From: JBFLYN01 sp040756655
GTDB taxonomy: Bacteria; Bacillota; Sulfobacillia; UBA8153
Direction of reading: 5' to 3'
Length of the DNA stretch: 30,751 nucleotides
NCBI GenBank assembly: GCA_040756655.1
Contig: JBFLYN010000038.1
Coordinates: 1 to 30,751 of the forward strand
Part shown: one piece after another, positions 7,475 through 14,235 of the stretch
Layout: every line of letters starts with the position of its first letter
Numbering within the stretch: position 1 is the stretch's first letter
Program-made: the position numbers and the translations under genes
The notes under the pieces: model-generated
Database searches by the model: none
Told to the model about the DNA's origin: nothing
What the model saw: the letters and a program-made list of their open reading frames with translations, nothing else

Positions 7475-7834
7475 TTGGAGCGCGCTCACTGGGAGATCGA
7501 GGGCGAATCATACTCGGCCCGCATTGAAGACGGCCTGGTCAGGGTGAGGCTGCCTTACCGGGTGGACCGGGGGGCCTTGACCCACCGGCTGAGGGATGCC
7601 GGATTTTTCGTGGCCCACGACCCGGACCGGGAGCATGTGACTACCCAGGGCTGGGGTCCCGAGGAGGACCACGAGGACTACTACCCTTACTGGTTGCCCA
7701 AGCCGGATACCTTTGCGTTCCCGCCCCGGGACTACCGGCCCACCAGGGAGGGGTTCCGGCCCGAGCTGGGACCGCGGGCCCGGGCCGAACTGGAGCGGTG
7801 GCTCCCGTACCTCTCGGCCGCCCGGGCGCACTAG
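7475..7834 (+). CDS. Small acidic/aromatic protein of unknown function
   Basis: About 120 residues, no recognised family, no signal peptide and no membrane helix. The N-terminal half (ARIEDGLVRVRLPYRVD) looks like beta strands. The middle is rich in Asp, Glu, Tyr and Pro (EEDHEDYYPYWLPKPD), and the end is Arg/Leu helical. Codon use resembles its neighbours and the frame is continuous, so it looks real. The start is ambiguous. ATG at 7469 lies one base after GGAGGG, too close for that SD, while TTG at 7475 has it at 7 bases and is preferred here. The stop codon is convergent with, and overlaps by four bases (CTAG, 7831-7834), the stop of the phosphoesterase gene. It may be cotranscribed with the ammonia-lyase gene. 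Confidence 0.62.
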   Translation: MERAHWEIEGESYSARIEDGLVRVRLPYRVDRGALTHRLRDAGFFVAHDPDREHVTTQGWGPEEDHEDYYPYWLPKPDTFAFPPRDYRPTREGFRPELGPRARAELERWLPYLSAARAH

Positions 7835-8307
7835 GGGCCGGTTTCGTCGTACCTTTTCCAGATCAGCCACTGGTCGGCGCGGGTGCGCACCAGGAAGTAG
7901 ACGCCCCGCACCCGCTCTCCCAGGAGGACAACCTCCAGCCGGTCTGGCGCCTGGTACGTCCGGGTATAGTATCCCCGGTCCCAGATGGACACTTTCCCCG
8001 CCCCGTACTCGCCCTGGGGGATCTGGCCCGCAAAATCCAGGTATGCCAGGGGATGGTCCTCAACTTCCACGGCCAGCCGCTTGACTCCTCGCTCCAGCGG
8101 CACTCCCTTGGGTATGGCCCAGCTCCGCAATACAGCTCCTTCCTCAAGCCGCAAATCCCAGTGCAGGCGCCGGGCGTGGTGTTCGTGGATGACAAAGCGC
8201 CCGCAGGCACCTGCGGGCAGTTCCGGCAACCAGATTTCTCGCCCGGGCCCGGGTTCGGGTGTACGGGCAAAGTCCCGCTTCTTCCGGTAACCTTCCAGCC
8301 GGTCCAC
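7831..8307 (-). CDS. Stand-alone LigD-type 3'-phosphoesterase
   Basis: A 158-residue protein equal to the N-terminal phosphoesterase domain of bacterial NHEJ ligase LigD, which trims 3'-phosphates and 3'-ribonucleotides from DNA ends in a Mn2+-dependent way. The catalytic residues known from Pseudomonas LigD all have counterparts: H43, H49, D51 and R53 in HEHHARRLHWDLRLE, then H85 and Y89 in EDHPLAY. IPQGEYGAGKV and IWDRGYY are further family marks. No ligase, polymerase domain or Ku is encoded in this window, so it is the single-domain form. GTG 8307 has GGGAGGGGGA upstream. It lies 220 bases downstream of the damaged DUF6504-like gene on the same strand. End-healing in DNA repair is the likely role; partners must be elsewhere. 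Confidence 0.9.
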   Translation of the reverse strand: MDRLEGYRKKRDFARTPEPGPGREIWLPELPAGACGRFVIHEHHARRLHWDLRLEEGAVLRSWAIPKGVPLERGVKRLAVEVEDHPLAYLDFAGQIPQGEYGAGKVSIWDRGYYTRTYQAPDRLEVVLLGERVRGVYFLVRTRADQWLIWKRYDETGP

Positions 8308-8419
8308 ACCGTTCCCCCTCCCGTCGCCGCATCCTCATTTTGGCCGGTTGTAGCTGTTTCGTTCCTTCGCCGCCGGGAAAACCCCGGGCAGCGCAGGCCG
8401 GTGTGGTTGATGGTCCCGC

Positions 8420-8435
8420 CGGCACCCGGGTGCCG
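8420..8435. repeat. Perfect 16-bp palindrome in the 8308-8527 spacer
   Basis: CGGCACCCGGGTGCCG is fully self-complementary. It lies in a 220-base spacer that otherwise shows only a weak 60-codon leftward ORF (8517-8335) with no SD and a Pro/Arg-rich reading that I do not call. The palindrome could be an operator for the phosphoesterase gene or a transcript hairpin. In DNA this GC-rich a palindrome of this length is notable but not conclusive. Confidence 0.35.
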
Positions 8436-8527
8436 CCCGGTAACCCGGGTAGTCCAGGCCCAGTGCCATGCAGGTCGTCATATCCTTGATCCAAGGAGCC
8501 GTGGTTCGTCCTGTCACTGAAACGGGG

Positions 8528-8831
8528 CTAAGGGCCGGGCGTGGCGTCGACTTCCTTGAGCAGCACCCACTGGTGAGTCTTGCCTCCCCGGTCCCAGTAC
8601 AGGATGAACCGCCGGCCCTGGGTGGTACGCACTTGGTAGTAGGTGCGGTGCCGCCTGTGGTACCAGCGCGGGCGACGGGGACCGTTCACCGGGAAGCTGT
8701 GGTCCTCCCCAACGGTCTTCCACGTCTGCCACCTGGTAACGGGCGCCCCGGTGCTCGAAGGCCACCGGCCTTTTCCACCCGGTTTCCTGCGCGCACTCCA
8801 CGGCAACCGCCTGGCCGATGAAGATGGGCAT
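8528..8831 (-). pseudogene. DUF6504-like small protein, frameshifted
   Basis: Two frames together make one coherent protein of about 100 residues. The first, from ATG 8831 with AAGGAG 8 bases upstream, gives MPIFIGQAVAVECAQETG and then KRPVAFEHRGARYQVADVED. The second continues with EDHSFPVNGPRRPRWYHRR, then TYYQVRTTQGRRFILYWD, and ends near LLKEVDATPGP at 8528. The switch occurs at the four-base C run 8707-8710 (GGGG on the coding strand); deleting one G restores a single frame through DRWEDH. The layout (basic beta-rich start, RYxVxxVxDRW, a YYxVRT strand and a final LYWD/W strand) resembles DUF6504 proteins, often found near ImuB/DinB-like genes; this is recalled, not searched. A sequencing error in the homopolymer is as likely as a true mutation. 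Confidence 0.6.
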
Positions 8832-8912
8832 AGGTCACACTCCTTCTGCTCCCACCTGCCGTGAAGGAATCCTTCGAGTACATAACGAATTCGCCAAGAG
8901 GAGGTGGTGCTT

Positions 8913-10604
8913 GTGGAGCTGTCATTTGACCGCTACTACGACTACGAGGAACTAACGGCCGCTCTCAAGGCTCTGGCCCATGACTACCCCAAGCTGGGAT
9001 CTCTGTCGTCCCTGGGCCAAAGCCCGGAAGGGCGCGAACTCTGGCTGTTTACCCTCACCGGCCCGGGTAAGCCTCACGGTTCCAAGCCCGGCTACTGCAT
9101 TGACGCCAACCATCACGCCGGTGAAGTTACCGGTTCCATGGTAACATTGTACACAATATGGTACCTCCTCACCAACTACGGCAAGGACGAAGCGGTCACC
9201 CGTTTGGTGGACCGCATCACCTTCTACTTCGTCCCCCGCCTGGCGGTGGACGGGGCCGAGGTATACCTCAAGACCCCCGAGACCCTCAGATCGGCACCGC
9301 GGTACTACCCGCACCCGCACCCGGAAGAGAAGGAAGGCCTGTACCCTCATGATGTGGACGGCAACGGGCACATCCTGCTCATGCGCGTGTCCGACCCGGC
9401 CGGCGAGTGGAAATCTTCCCACCGGGACCCCCGCATGATGGTGCGACGGGCACCCGACGAGGAGGAGGGGACTTTCTACCGGCTCTTCGTGGAGGGGATG
9501 ATCCGGGACTGGGACGGCGGTGAGGTGAAGGCCGCCCCGCCCAAGTGGGGCCTGGATTTCAACCGCAACTACCCGGTGGAGTGGCGCCCGGAGTACCAGC
9601 AGCGTGGCGCCGGGCGTTACCCTCTGTCTGAACCCGAAACCCGCATCCTGGCGGATTTCATCCTGGCTCACCCCAACATCGGCGGCTCGGTTACCTATCA
9701 CACTTCCGGCGGGGTCATCCTGCACCCGCCCGGTACCAGGGAACCTTCTGCCCTTCCCCAGGGCGACCTGGAGATCTTAAAAACCATAGGCCAGCTGGGC
9801 ACCGAAGCCACCGGGTACCCGTGCGTCCCCATCCTGGGGGGGTTCACCACGGATAAGGAGAACATCGCGGCCGGAGCCTTTGACGACTGGATGTATGAAC
9901 ACCTGGGCATCCCCTCGTACACGGTAGAGCTTTGGGCCATCGCCCAGCGGGCGGGTTTGGAGAACATCTGGCCGCGGCGCGCCAAGTCCCTGCAGGAGCA
10001 GGAAGACGAACTACACCGCATCCTCCAGTGGAACGACCGGGAACTGGCCGGAAAAGGATTCGTACCCTGGACGCCCTTTGAACATCCCCAGCTGGGGCCG
10101 GTGGACATCGGGGGCTGGCTGCCCAAGTTCGTGGTCCAAAATCCCCCTCCCCACCTGTTGCTCGCAGAGTGTCACAAGAACATGATCTTCACCCTCAGGC
10201 ACGCGCGTGCCCTCCCCCGCCTGGAGCTGGCCAACACCCGGATCGAATCCCTGGGGGACGGTACCTACAGGATCGAGACCACCGTGAGCAACACCGGGTA
10301 CCTGGCCACCTACCTGACCCGCCAGGGACTGGAGAGAAAAAGCGCCCGGCCTGTGGTGGTCGAACTGACCGGTGAGGGCTTCGACGTGGTCAGTGGCAAG
10401 TCCCGGGTGGAGTGCGGGCATCTGGAGGGACGCTCGGCCCGGGCGGGAGGTTTCTTCATGGCCTACTACTTCGCTGCCCCGGCCGGACCCAGCCAGAAGC
10501 AACTGGCCTGGGTCATCCAGGCCAGAGGAGAGGGTCCCTTGCGCCTGGCCATCAAGGCCACCTCGGGCAAGGCCGGCGAGGCCTATGCCGAGCTGGCGGT
10601 TTAG
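8913..10604 (+). CDS. M14-family zinc metallocarboxypeptidase
   Basis: A 563-residue enzyme that should remove C-terminal residues from peptides. The zinc ligands are H68 and E71 (NHHAGE, the HxxE motif) and H263 (SVTYHTSGG). The substrate carboxylate is bound by the DFNRNYP segment (215-221), and the general base is E339 in SYTVELW. An insertion around 125-185 separates the first zinc site from the NRNY region, and a beta-rich C-terminal domain follows from about 430 (LELANTRIESLG onward), which may aid substrate selection. GTG 8913 is chosen because AGGAGG (8899-8904) is 8 bases upstream; GTGs at 8904 and 8907 overlap the SD. No signal peptide is visible, so it is probably cytoplasmic, acting on peptides brought in by a transporter. 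It is divergent from the DUF6504-like gene. Confidence 0.92.
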   Translation: MELSFDRYYDYEELTAALKALAHDYPKLGSLSSLGQSPEGRELWLFTLTGPGKPHGSKPGYCIDANHHAGEVTGSMVTLYTIWYLLTNYGKDEAVTRLVDRITFYFVPRLAVDGAEVYLKTPETLRSAPRYYPHPHPEEKEGLYPHDVDGNGHILLMRVSDPAGEWKSSHRDPRMMVRRAPDEEEGTFYRLFVEGMIRDWDGGEVKAAPPKWGLDFNRNYPVEWRPEYQQRGAGRYPLSEPETRILADFILAHPNIGGSVTYHTSGGVILHPPGTREPSALPQGDLEILKTIGQLGTEATGYPCVPILGGFTTDKENIAAGAFDDWMYEHLGIPSYTVELWAIAQRAGLENIWPRRAKSLQEQEDELHRILQWNDRELAGKGFVPWTPFEHPQLGPVDIGGWLPKFVVQNPPPHLLLAECHKNMIFTLRHARALPRLELANTRIESLGDGTYRIETTVSNTGYLATYLTRQGLERKSARPVVVELTGEGFDVVSGKSRVECGHLEGRSARAGGFFMAYYFAAPAGPSQKQLAWVIQARGEGPLRLAIKATSGKAGEAYAELAV

Positions 10605-10606
10605 CT

Positions 10607-10623
10607 CCCGGCCTTGGGCCGGG
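10607..10623. terminator. GC hairpin between convergent M14 and HD-GYP genes
   Basis: CCCGGCC (10607-10613) pairs with GGCCGGG (10617-10623) around a TTG loop, starting three bases after the M14 stop. No T-tract follows in either direction, so intrinsic termination would be weak. The convergent arrangement makes a termination role plausible. Confidence 0.35.
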
Positions 10624-10660
10624 GAATGGTGGACAAAAAGCGAGGACGCGTGGGCGCCCG

Positions 10661-11670
10661 TCACACCCACTCGGTGACGGCCAGTTCGTCGGCAAACCTG
10701 AAGCCGCCTTCGGTGAAGACCTTGATGCACGCTCCAACCACCCGGGGATCGTACAAAAGGCCCTGATGCCGGTGGATCTCATCCAGCGCCCGCTCCACCC
10801 CCGGAGCCGGGCGGTAGGGCCGGTGAGAACTCATGGCCGACACCACGTCGGCCACAGCCAGGATCTTGGCCTCCATCATGGTCTGGGTGGCGGTCAGGCC
10901 CTGGGGGTAGCCCGACCCGTCCAGCCTCTCGTGATGCTCAAGGACCATCTGGGCAATGGGCCAGGGGAAATCGATGCTCTCGAGGAGCCGGTAGCCTTTG
11001 ACCGGGTGGGTTCTGATCATGCTCATCTCGATATCGCCCAGCCTCCCCGGCCGGCAGAGAATCTCGATGGGAACCGTCGACTTGCCCATATCGTGGACCA
11101 ACCCGGCCATGAGCAAACTCTCGCAGCGTTGTTCGTCCCAGCCCAGCTCCTTGGCGATGGCATAGGACAGCTGGCTTACATGCACCTGGTGTTGGGCGGT
11201 GTAGGAGTCGCGGGCCTCGACGATCATGCCGACGGTACTGGTCACGGCGTTTACTAGGTGCCGGAGCCTCTCTACGGTGACTCGCAAGCTTTCCTCGGCC
11301 GCCTTGCGGTCGGTCACATCCTGTACCAGGTGAACGTACACCCGGCCTCCGTTCCGGGCACGCTGGGCCGAAGGGTACATCCCCGAGCGCAACCACCTGC
11401 CGTGTTTGTCGTCGTAGTACTCTGTCTCCACAGCAGCGTCTCGTTGCACGCACTCTTCCAGCGGGCAGTGGAGTATGGGTACATCGGAGTCGTGGATGGC
11501 TTTAGGGCAATACTTGCCCACCAGGCCCTGGGGATCTATGCCGAAGTGGGAAGCCACGGCTGCGTTGGCCAGCAGGACCGGTGGCCGGCGTCCACGAGCA
11601 TGACCTAAAAGGGCATGGCGTCCAGTAGCTTCTGTACTTGGCCCGCAAACCCGCCCTTGGTGGTGCTCAT
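10661..11670 (-). pseudogene. PAS/HD-GYP cyclic di-GMP phosphodiesterase with a broken N-terminus
   Basis: The C-terminal HD-GYP domain is complete: HQVHVS, the HD pair in VHDMGK (about 11095-11090), HHERLDGSGYP (GYP near 10912-10904) and AVADVVSAMSSHRPYRP. It should hydrolyse cyclic di-GMP. A PAS domain precedes it (NAAVASHFGIDPQGLVG to VHLVQDVTDRKAAE). The natural start appears to be ATG 11670, reading MSTTKGGFAGQVQKLLDAMPF, but TAG at 11607-11605 interrupts it. The next bases read VMLVDAGHR in the same frame, and a one-base loss near 11575-11581 then moves into the frame of VLLANAAV. Two lesions thus break the first PAS strand. The downstream open frame has GTG 11557 as a possible internal start that would leave HD-GYP usable. 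Its partner in signalling could be the GGDEF protein at 2004-2681. Confidence 0.75.
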
Positions 11671-11806
11671 GCCCAAACTGCCCGGCTCCAGTCCCTGATC
11701 CCTGCGCTTGGGTACTCTGGCCAGGGCCGGACCCTCCTCTTTGAGGCCGCAATGGGGCGCAGCGCCGTGTTCCGGGTCGGCCTACCGCGGTCTGGCTGTC
11801 CTTGGG

Positions 11807-11882
11807 AGCCACCATCTCGGGTAGAACCCGGTCTTACCCGGCTCGTGGCGGCTTAGATAGGACTTACATCTTTGTTATTCAA
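11807..11882 (-). promoter_or_regulatory. Candidate promoter and long hairpin upstream of the HD-GYP gene
   Basis: Leftward TTGAAT (11882-11877), 17 bases, then TATCTA (11859-11854) is a weak but correctly spaced pair. Immediately downstream is a hairpin: an outer 8-bp stem (11846-11853 with 11807-11814, one G-T pair) and an inner 6-bp stem CGGGTA/TACCCG (11835-11840 with 11818-11823). The rest of 11671-11806 has further GC pairing (for example GGCCG..CGGCC) but no gene. It does not match the c-di-GMP-I (GEMM) consensus by eye. If the promoter is right, transcription would begin inside the first arm, so both calls cannot be fully correct. Confidence 0.28.
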
Positions 11883-11942
11883 CACCATTCGCTACAATCC
11901 CTCCTCGGCCGGACGAACGCGGGCGTCCCTCTCTGAGAGAGC

Positions 11943-11967
11943 AAAAAGGGCCGTCGGCGGACGGCCC
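11943..11967 (-). terminator. Intrinsic terminator after oppF
   Basis: On the minus strand GGGCCGTC-CGCC-GACGGCCC is an 8-bp perfect stem followed directly by TTTTT. It lies 27 bases past the oppF stop, so it ends the oppD-oppF transcript before the HD-GYP gene. Confidence 0.88.
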
Positions 11968-11993
11968 CGTTGGTTACTCGGCTATGCTGCCTG

Positions 11994-12995
11994 CTACTTG
12001 GCCAGGTGGCAGGCGACGAAGTGATCGGGTGCGATCTCGCGCCACTCCGGGTCCACTTCCTTGCACTCCGGCTGCATGTAGCGGCAGCGAGTGTGGAAGT
12101 GGCAGCCGGGAGGCGGGTTAACCGGGCTGGGGACATCGCCTTCCAGGACGATGCGCTCGCGCTTTAGTTCCGGATTGGGGATGGGCACCGCCGAAAGCAG
12201 GGCCTGGGTGTACGGGTGCCTGGGCGAGGCGTACAGGTTCTTCTCGGACGTCATCTCCACGATCTTGCCCAGGTACATGACGCCTACCCGGTCGGACACG
12301 TGCTTTACCACGCTCAAGTTGTGGGCGATAAACAGGTACGTGAGACCGAACTCCGACTGCAGGTCGTCGAGGAGGTTGAGGATCTGGGACTGGATGGACA
12401 CGTCCAGGGCGGACACGGGCTCGTCGCACACTATGAGCTTGGGACGGAGGGCCAGTGCCCGGGCGATGCCGATGCGCTGGCGCTGGCCGCCGGAAAACTC
12501 GTGTGGGTAACGCCGCATGTGGTAGCCACTGAGGCCCACCACTTCCAGGAGTTCCCGGACTTGCTTTTCGCGCTCGGAGCTCCTGGAGACCCCGTGCACC
12601 AACAGCGGTTCACCAATGATGTCGCCCACGGTCATCCGCGGGTTGAGAGAAGCATAGGGGTCCTGGAAGATGATCTGCATCTCCCGCCTGAGCTTGCGCA
12701 TCTCCTCGCGGTCCAGGGAGAAAACGTCCCGGCCGTCGAATATGACCTTTCCAGACGTAGGAGGCAACAACCGCAGGATGACCCGGCCCAGGGTGGTCTT
12801 GCCGCAGCCACTCTCCCCCACCAGGCCTACGGTCTCGCCCCGGCGGATGAACATATCCACGCCGTCAACGGCCTTCACCCACGCGCGCACCCGGGAGAAG
12901 ACACCGCCGGTGACCGGGTAATACTTGACCAGCTTGTGGAGCTCCATGAGCTTTTCGCTTTGGTTGGGAGCTTCCAACTTCAGGGCCACGCTCAC
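11994..12995 (-). CDS. oppF: Oligopeptide/dipeptide ABC transporter ATP-binding protein (OppF/DppF type)
   Basis: Second nucleotide-binding subunit of an Opp/Dpp importer, driving peptide uptake at the inner face of the membrane. Walker A is GESGCGKTT (60-68), the ABC signature FSGGQ (167-171), and Walker B LIVCDE (187-192); the oligopeptide-specific C-terminal region has the conserved cysteines (CHFHTRC, PEC, VACHLAK) expected for an iron-sulfur or structural site in this subfamily. GTG 12995 overlaps the oppD stop (GTGA) and has GGAGGGAGT about 8 bases upstream. At 333 residues it is full length. The terminator at 11943 follows. OppF rather than DppF is a naming convention here; the transported peptide class cannot be decided from sequence. 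Confidence 0.93.
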   Translation of the reverse strand: MSVALKLEAPNQSEKLMELHKLVKYYPVTGGVFSRVRAWVKAVDGVDMFIRRGETVGLVGESGCGKTTLGRVILRLLPPTSGKVIFDGRDVFSLDREEMRKLRREMQIIFQDPYASLNPRMTVGDIIGEPLLVHGVSRSSEREKQVRELLEVVGLSGYHMRRYPHEFSGGQRQRIGIARALALRPKLIVCDEPVSALDVSIQSQILNLLDDLQSEFGLTYLFIAHNLSVVKHVSDRVGVMYLGKIVEMTSEKNLYASPRHPYTQALLSAVPIPNPELKRERIVLEGDVPSPVNPPPGCHFHTRCRYMQPECKEVDPEWREIAPDHFVACHLAK

Positions 12996-13987
12996 GATGC
13001 GACTCCCTCCTGTTCACCGGTGAGTGGAAACCAGCAGCTGACCTTGCGTCCTGGCTGCAGTTCACCCAGCTCGGGCTCATGCTCACGGCACTTGTCCTGG
13101 GCATACGGGCAACGCGGATTGAACCGGCAGCCCTTGGGCATGTACATGGGGTTGGGCACCACGCCCTCGATAACGTGCAGGCGGTGCTTTTCTGCGTCCA
13201 TGTGCGGGATCGAATCGAGCAGCCCGCGCGTGTACGGATGCAATGGCCTTCTAAACAGCGGGACCACCTGGGCTTCCTCCACCACCTTGCCTGCGTACAT
13301 AACGGTGACGCGCTGAGCCATTTCCGCCACCACGCCCAAATCGTGAGTGATAAGCATGATGGCCATGCCCAGTTCCTTCTTGAGACGCTTCATAAGTTCC
13401 AGGATCTGGGCCTGGATGGTGACGTCCAGGGCCGTGGTGGGCTCGTCGGCAATGAGCAGTTTGGGGCTGCACGAAAGCGCCATGGCGATCATGACCCTCT
13501 GGCGCATGCCGCCGGAAAGCTGGTGGGGATACTCGTGGACCCGCCGTTCGGGCAAAGGAATGCCCACCAGTTTGAGCATCTCCACGGTTCGCTTGAGCGC
13601 CGCCCGGCGGTCCAAACCCTGGTGCAGCTCAATGGCCTCGGAGATCTGGTTGCCCACGGTGTAGACCGGGTTGAGACTGGTCATGGGTTCTTGGAATATC
13701 ATGGAAATATCGTTGCCGCGGATGGCTCGCATCTGGGCTTCGGACTTCTTCAAAAGGTCTTGGCCCTCGAACTGGATCTCTCCCGCCTCGATTTTTCCTG
13801 GAGGCCACGGGATCAGGCGCATGACCGAGAGCGCCGTCACGCTCTTCCCACAACCACTCTCACCCACCACTCCCAGGGTTTCGCCGCGGTCGATGTGGAG
13901 CGACACCCCATCCACCGCCGGCACAACCCCATCGGTGGTGTAGAAAGTGGTCTTGAGGTTGCGGATATCAACTAGCTTCTCCCCCAT
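12992..13987 (-). CDS. oppD: Oligopeptide/dipeptide ABC transporter ATP-binding protein (OppD/DppD type)
   Basis: First nucleotide-binding subunit, pairing with OppF. Walker A is GESGCGKS (42-49), the Q-loop FQEPMTSLNP (98-107), the signature LSGGM (157-161), and Walker B LLIADE (177-182); the C-terminal cysteine cluster of the family (CRFNPRCPY, KC, SCW) is present. ATG 13987 is preferred because AAGGAG sits 5 bases upstream; a GTG at 13993 is only one base from that SD. It is full length at 331 residues. The gene normally follows oppB and oppC permease genes; here the next gene upstream is the binding protein, with only a 248-base spacer and no permease. The ATPases may therefore serve permeases encoded elsewhere, or the permease genes have been lost. 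Confidence 0.93.
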   Translation of the reverse strand: MGEKLVDIRNLKTTFYTTDGVVPAVDGVSLHIDRGETLGVVGESGCGKSVTALSVMRLIPWPPGKIEAGEIQFEGQDLLKKSEAQMRAIRGNDISMIFQEPMTSLNPVYTVGNQISEAIELHQGLDRRAALKRTVEMLKLVGIPLPERRVHEYPHQLSGGMRQRVMIAMALSCSPKLLIADEPTTALDVTIQAQILELMKRLKKELGMAIMLITHDLGVVAEMAQRVTVMYAGKVVEEAQVVPLFRRPLHPYTRGLLDSIPHMDAEKHRLHVIEGVVPNPMYMPKGCRFNPRCPYAQDKCREHEPELGELQPGRKVSCWFPLTGEQEGVAS

Positions 13988-14160
13988 ACACACACTCCTT
14001 CCGGCATCTCTAACCTGCCCAACCCGGTCCGGGGAGACGGCGCACGGCCCGGTCAGGATCCGTTAATACTAATAAATACGATGAGGACGACGATTTAACC
14101 TGCAAGGACCGCTGGAAAGATCGTATGGAAAACAGCACATGGTCAAAGCCGGTTATGTCC

Positions 14161-14190
14161 ATCATACCAGAGAACCGTGATATGATCCAA
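14161..14190 (-). promoter_or_regulatory. Candidate promoter for oppD-oppF
   Basis: Leftward TTGGAT (14190-14185), 18 bases, then TATGAT (14166-14161), with a TGG immediately before giving an extended -10. It lies in the 248-base spacer 13988-14235, which is distinctly more AT-rich than the genes and contains no convincing ORF. A transcript from here would have a leader of about 165 bases before oppD. I saw no T-tracted terminator for the upstream lipoprotein gene. Confidence 0.45.
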
Positions 14191-14235
14191 GACTTAGCGA
14201 AAATTATTGCCGGGGTCAAATTCCACCGGGCGCCC

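Noticed and set aside
8335..8517. 60-codon leftward ORF in the 8308-8527 spacer
   Set aside because: No SD at its GTG, Pro/Arg-rich reading and no recognisable pattern; overlaps the 16-bp palindrome.
11605..11607. TAG in the PAS region as recoded or suppressed stop
   Set aside because: A separate one-base shift follows within about 30 bases, so ordinary damage or sequence error explains it better.
11671..11860. c-di-GMP-I riboswitch upstream of the HD-GYP gene
   Set aside because: The conserved GEMM core segments were not found by eye, although some stems exist.
14010..14219. 69-codon leftward ORF between oppA and oppD
   Set aside because: It runs across the promoter-like region, has no SD and an unconvincing composition; it does not resemble a permease fragment.
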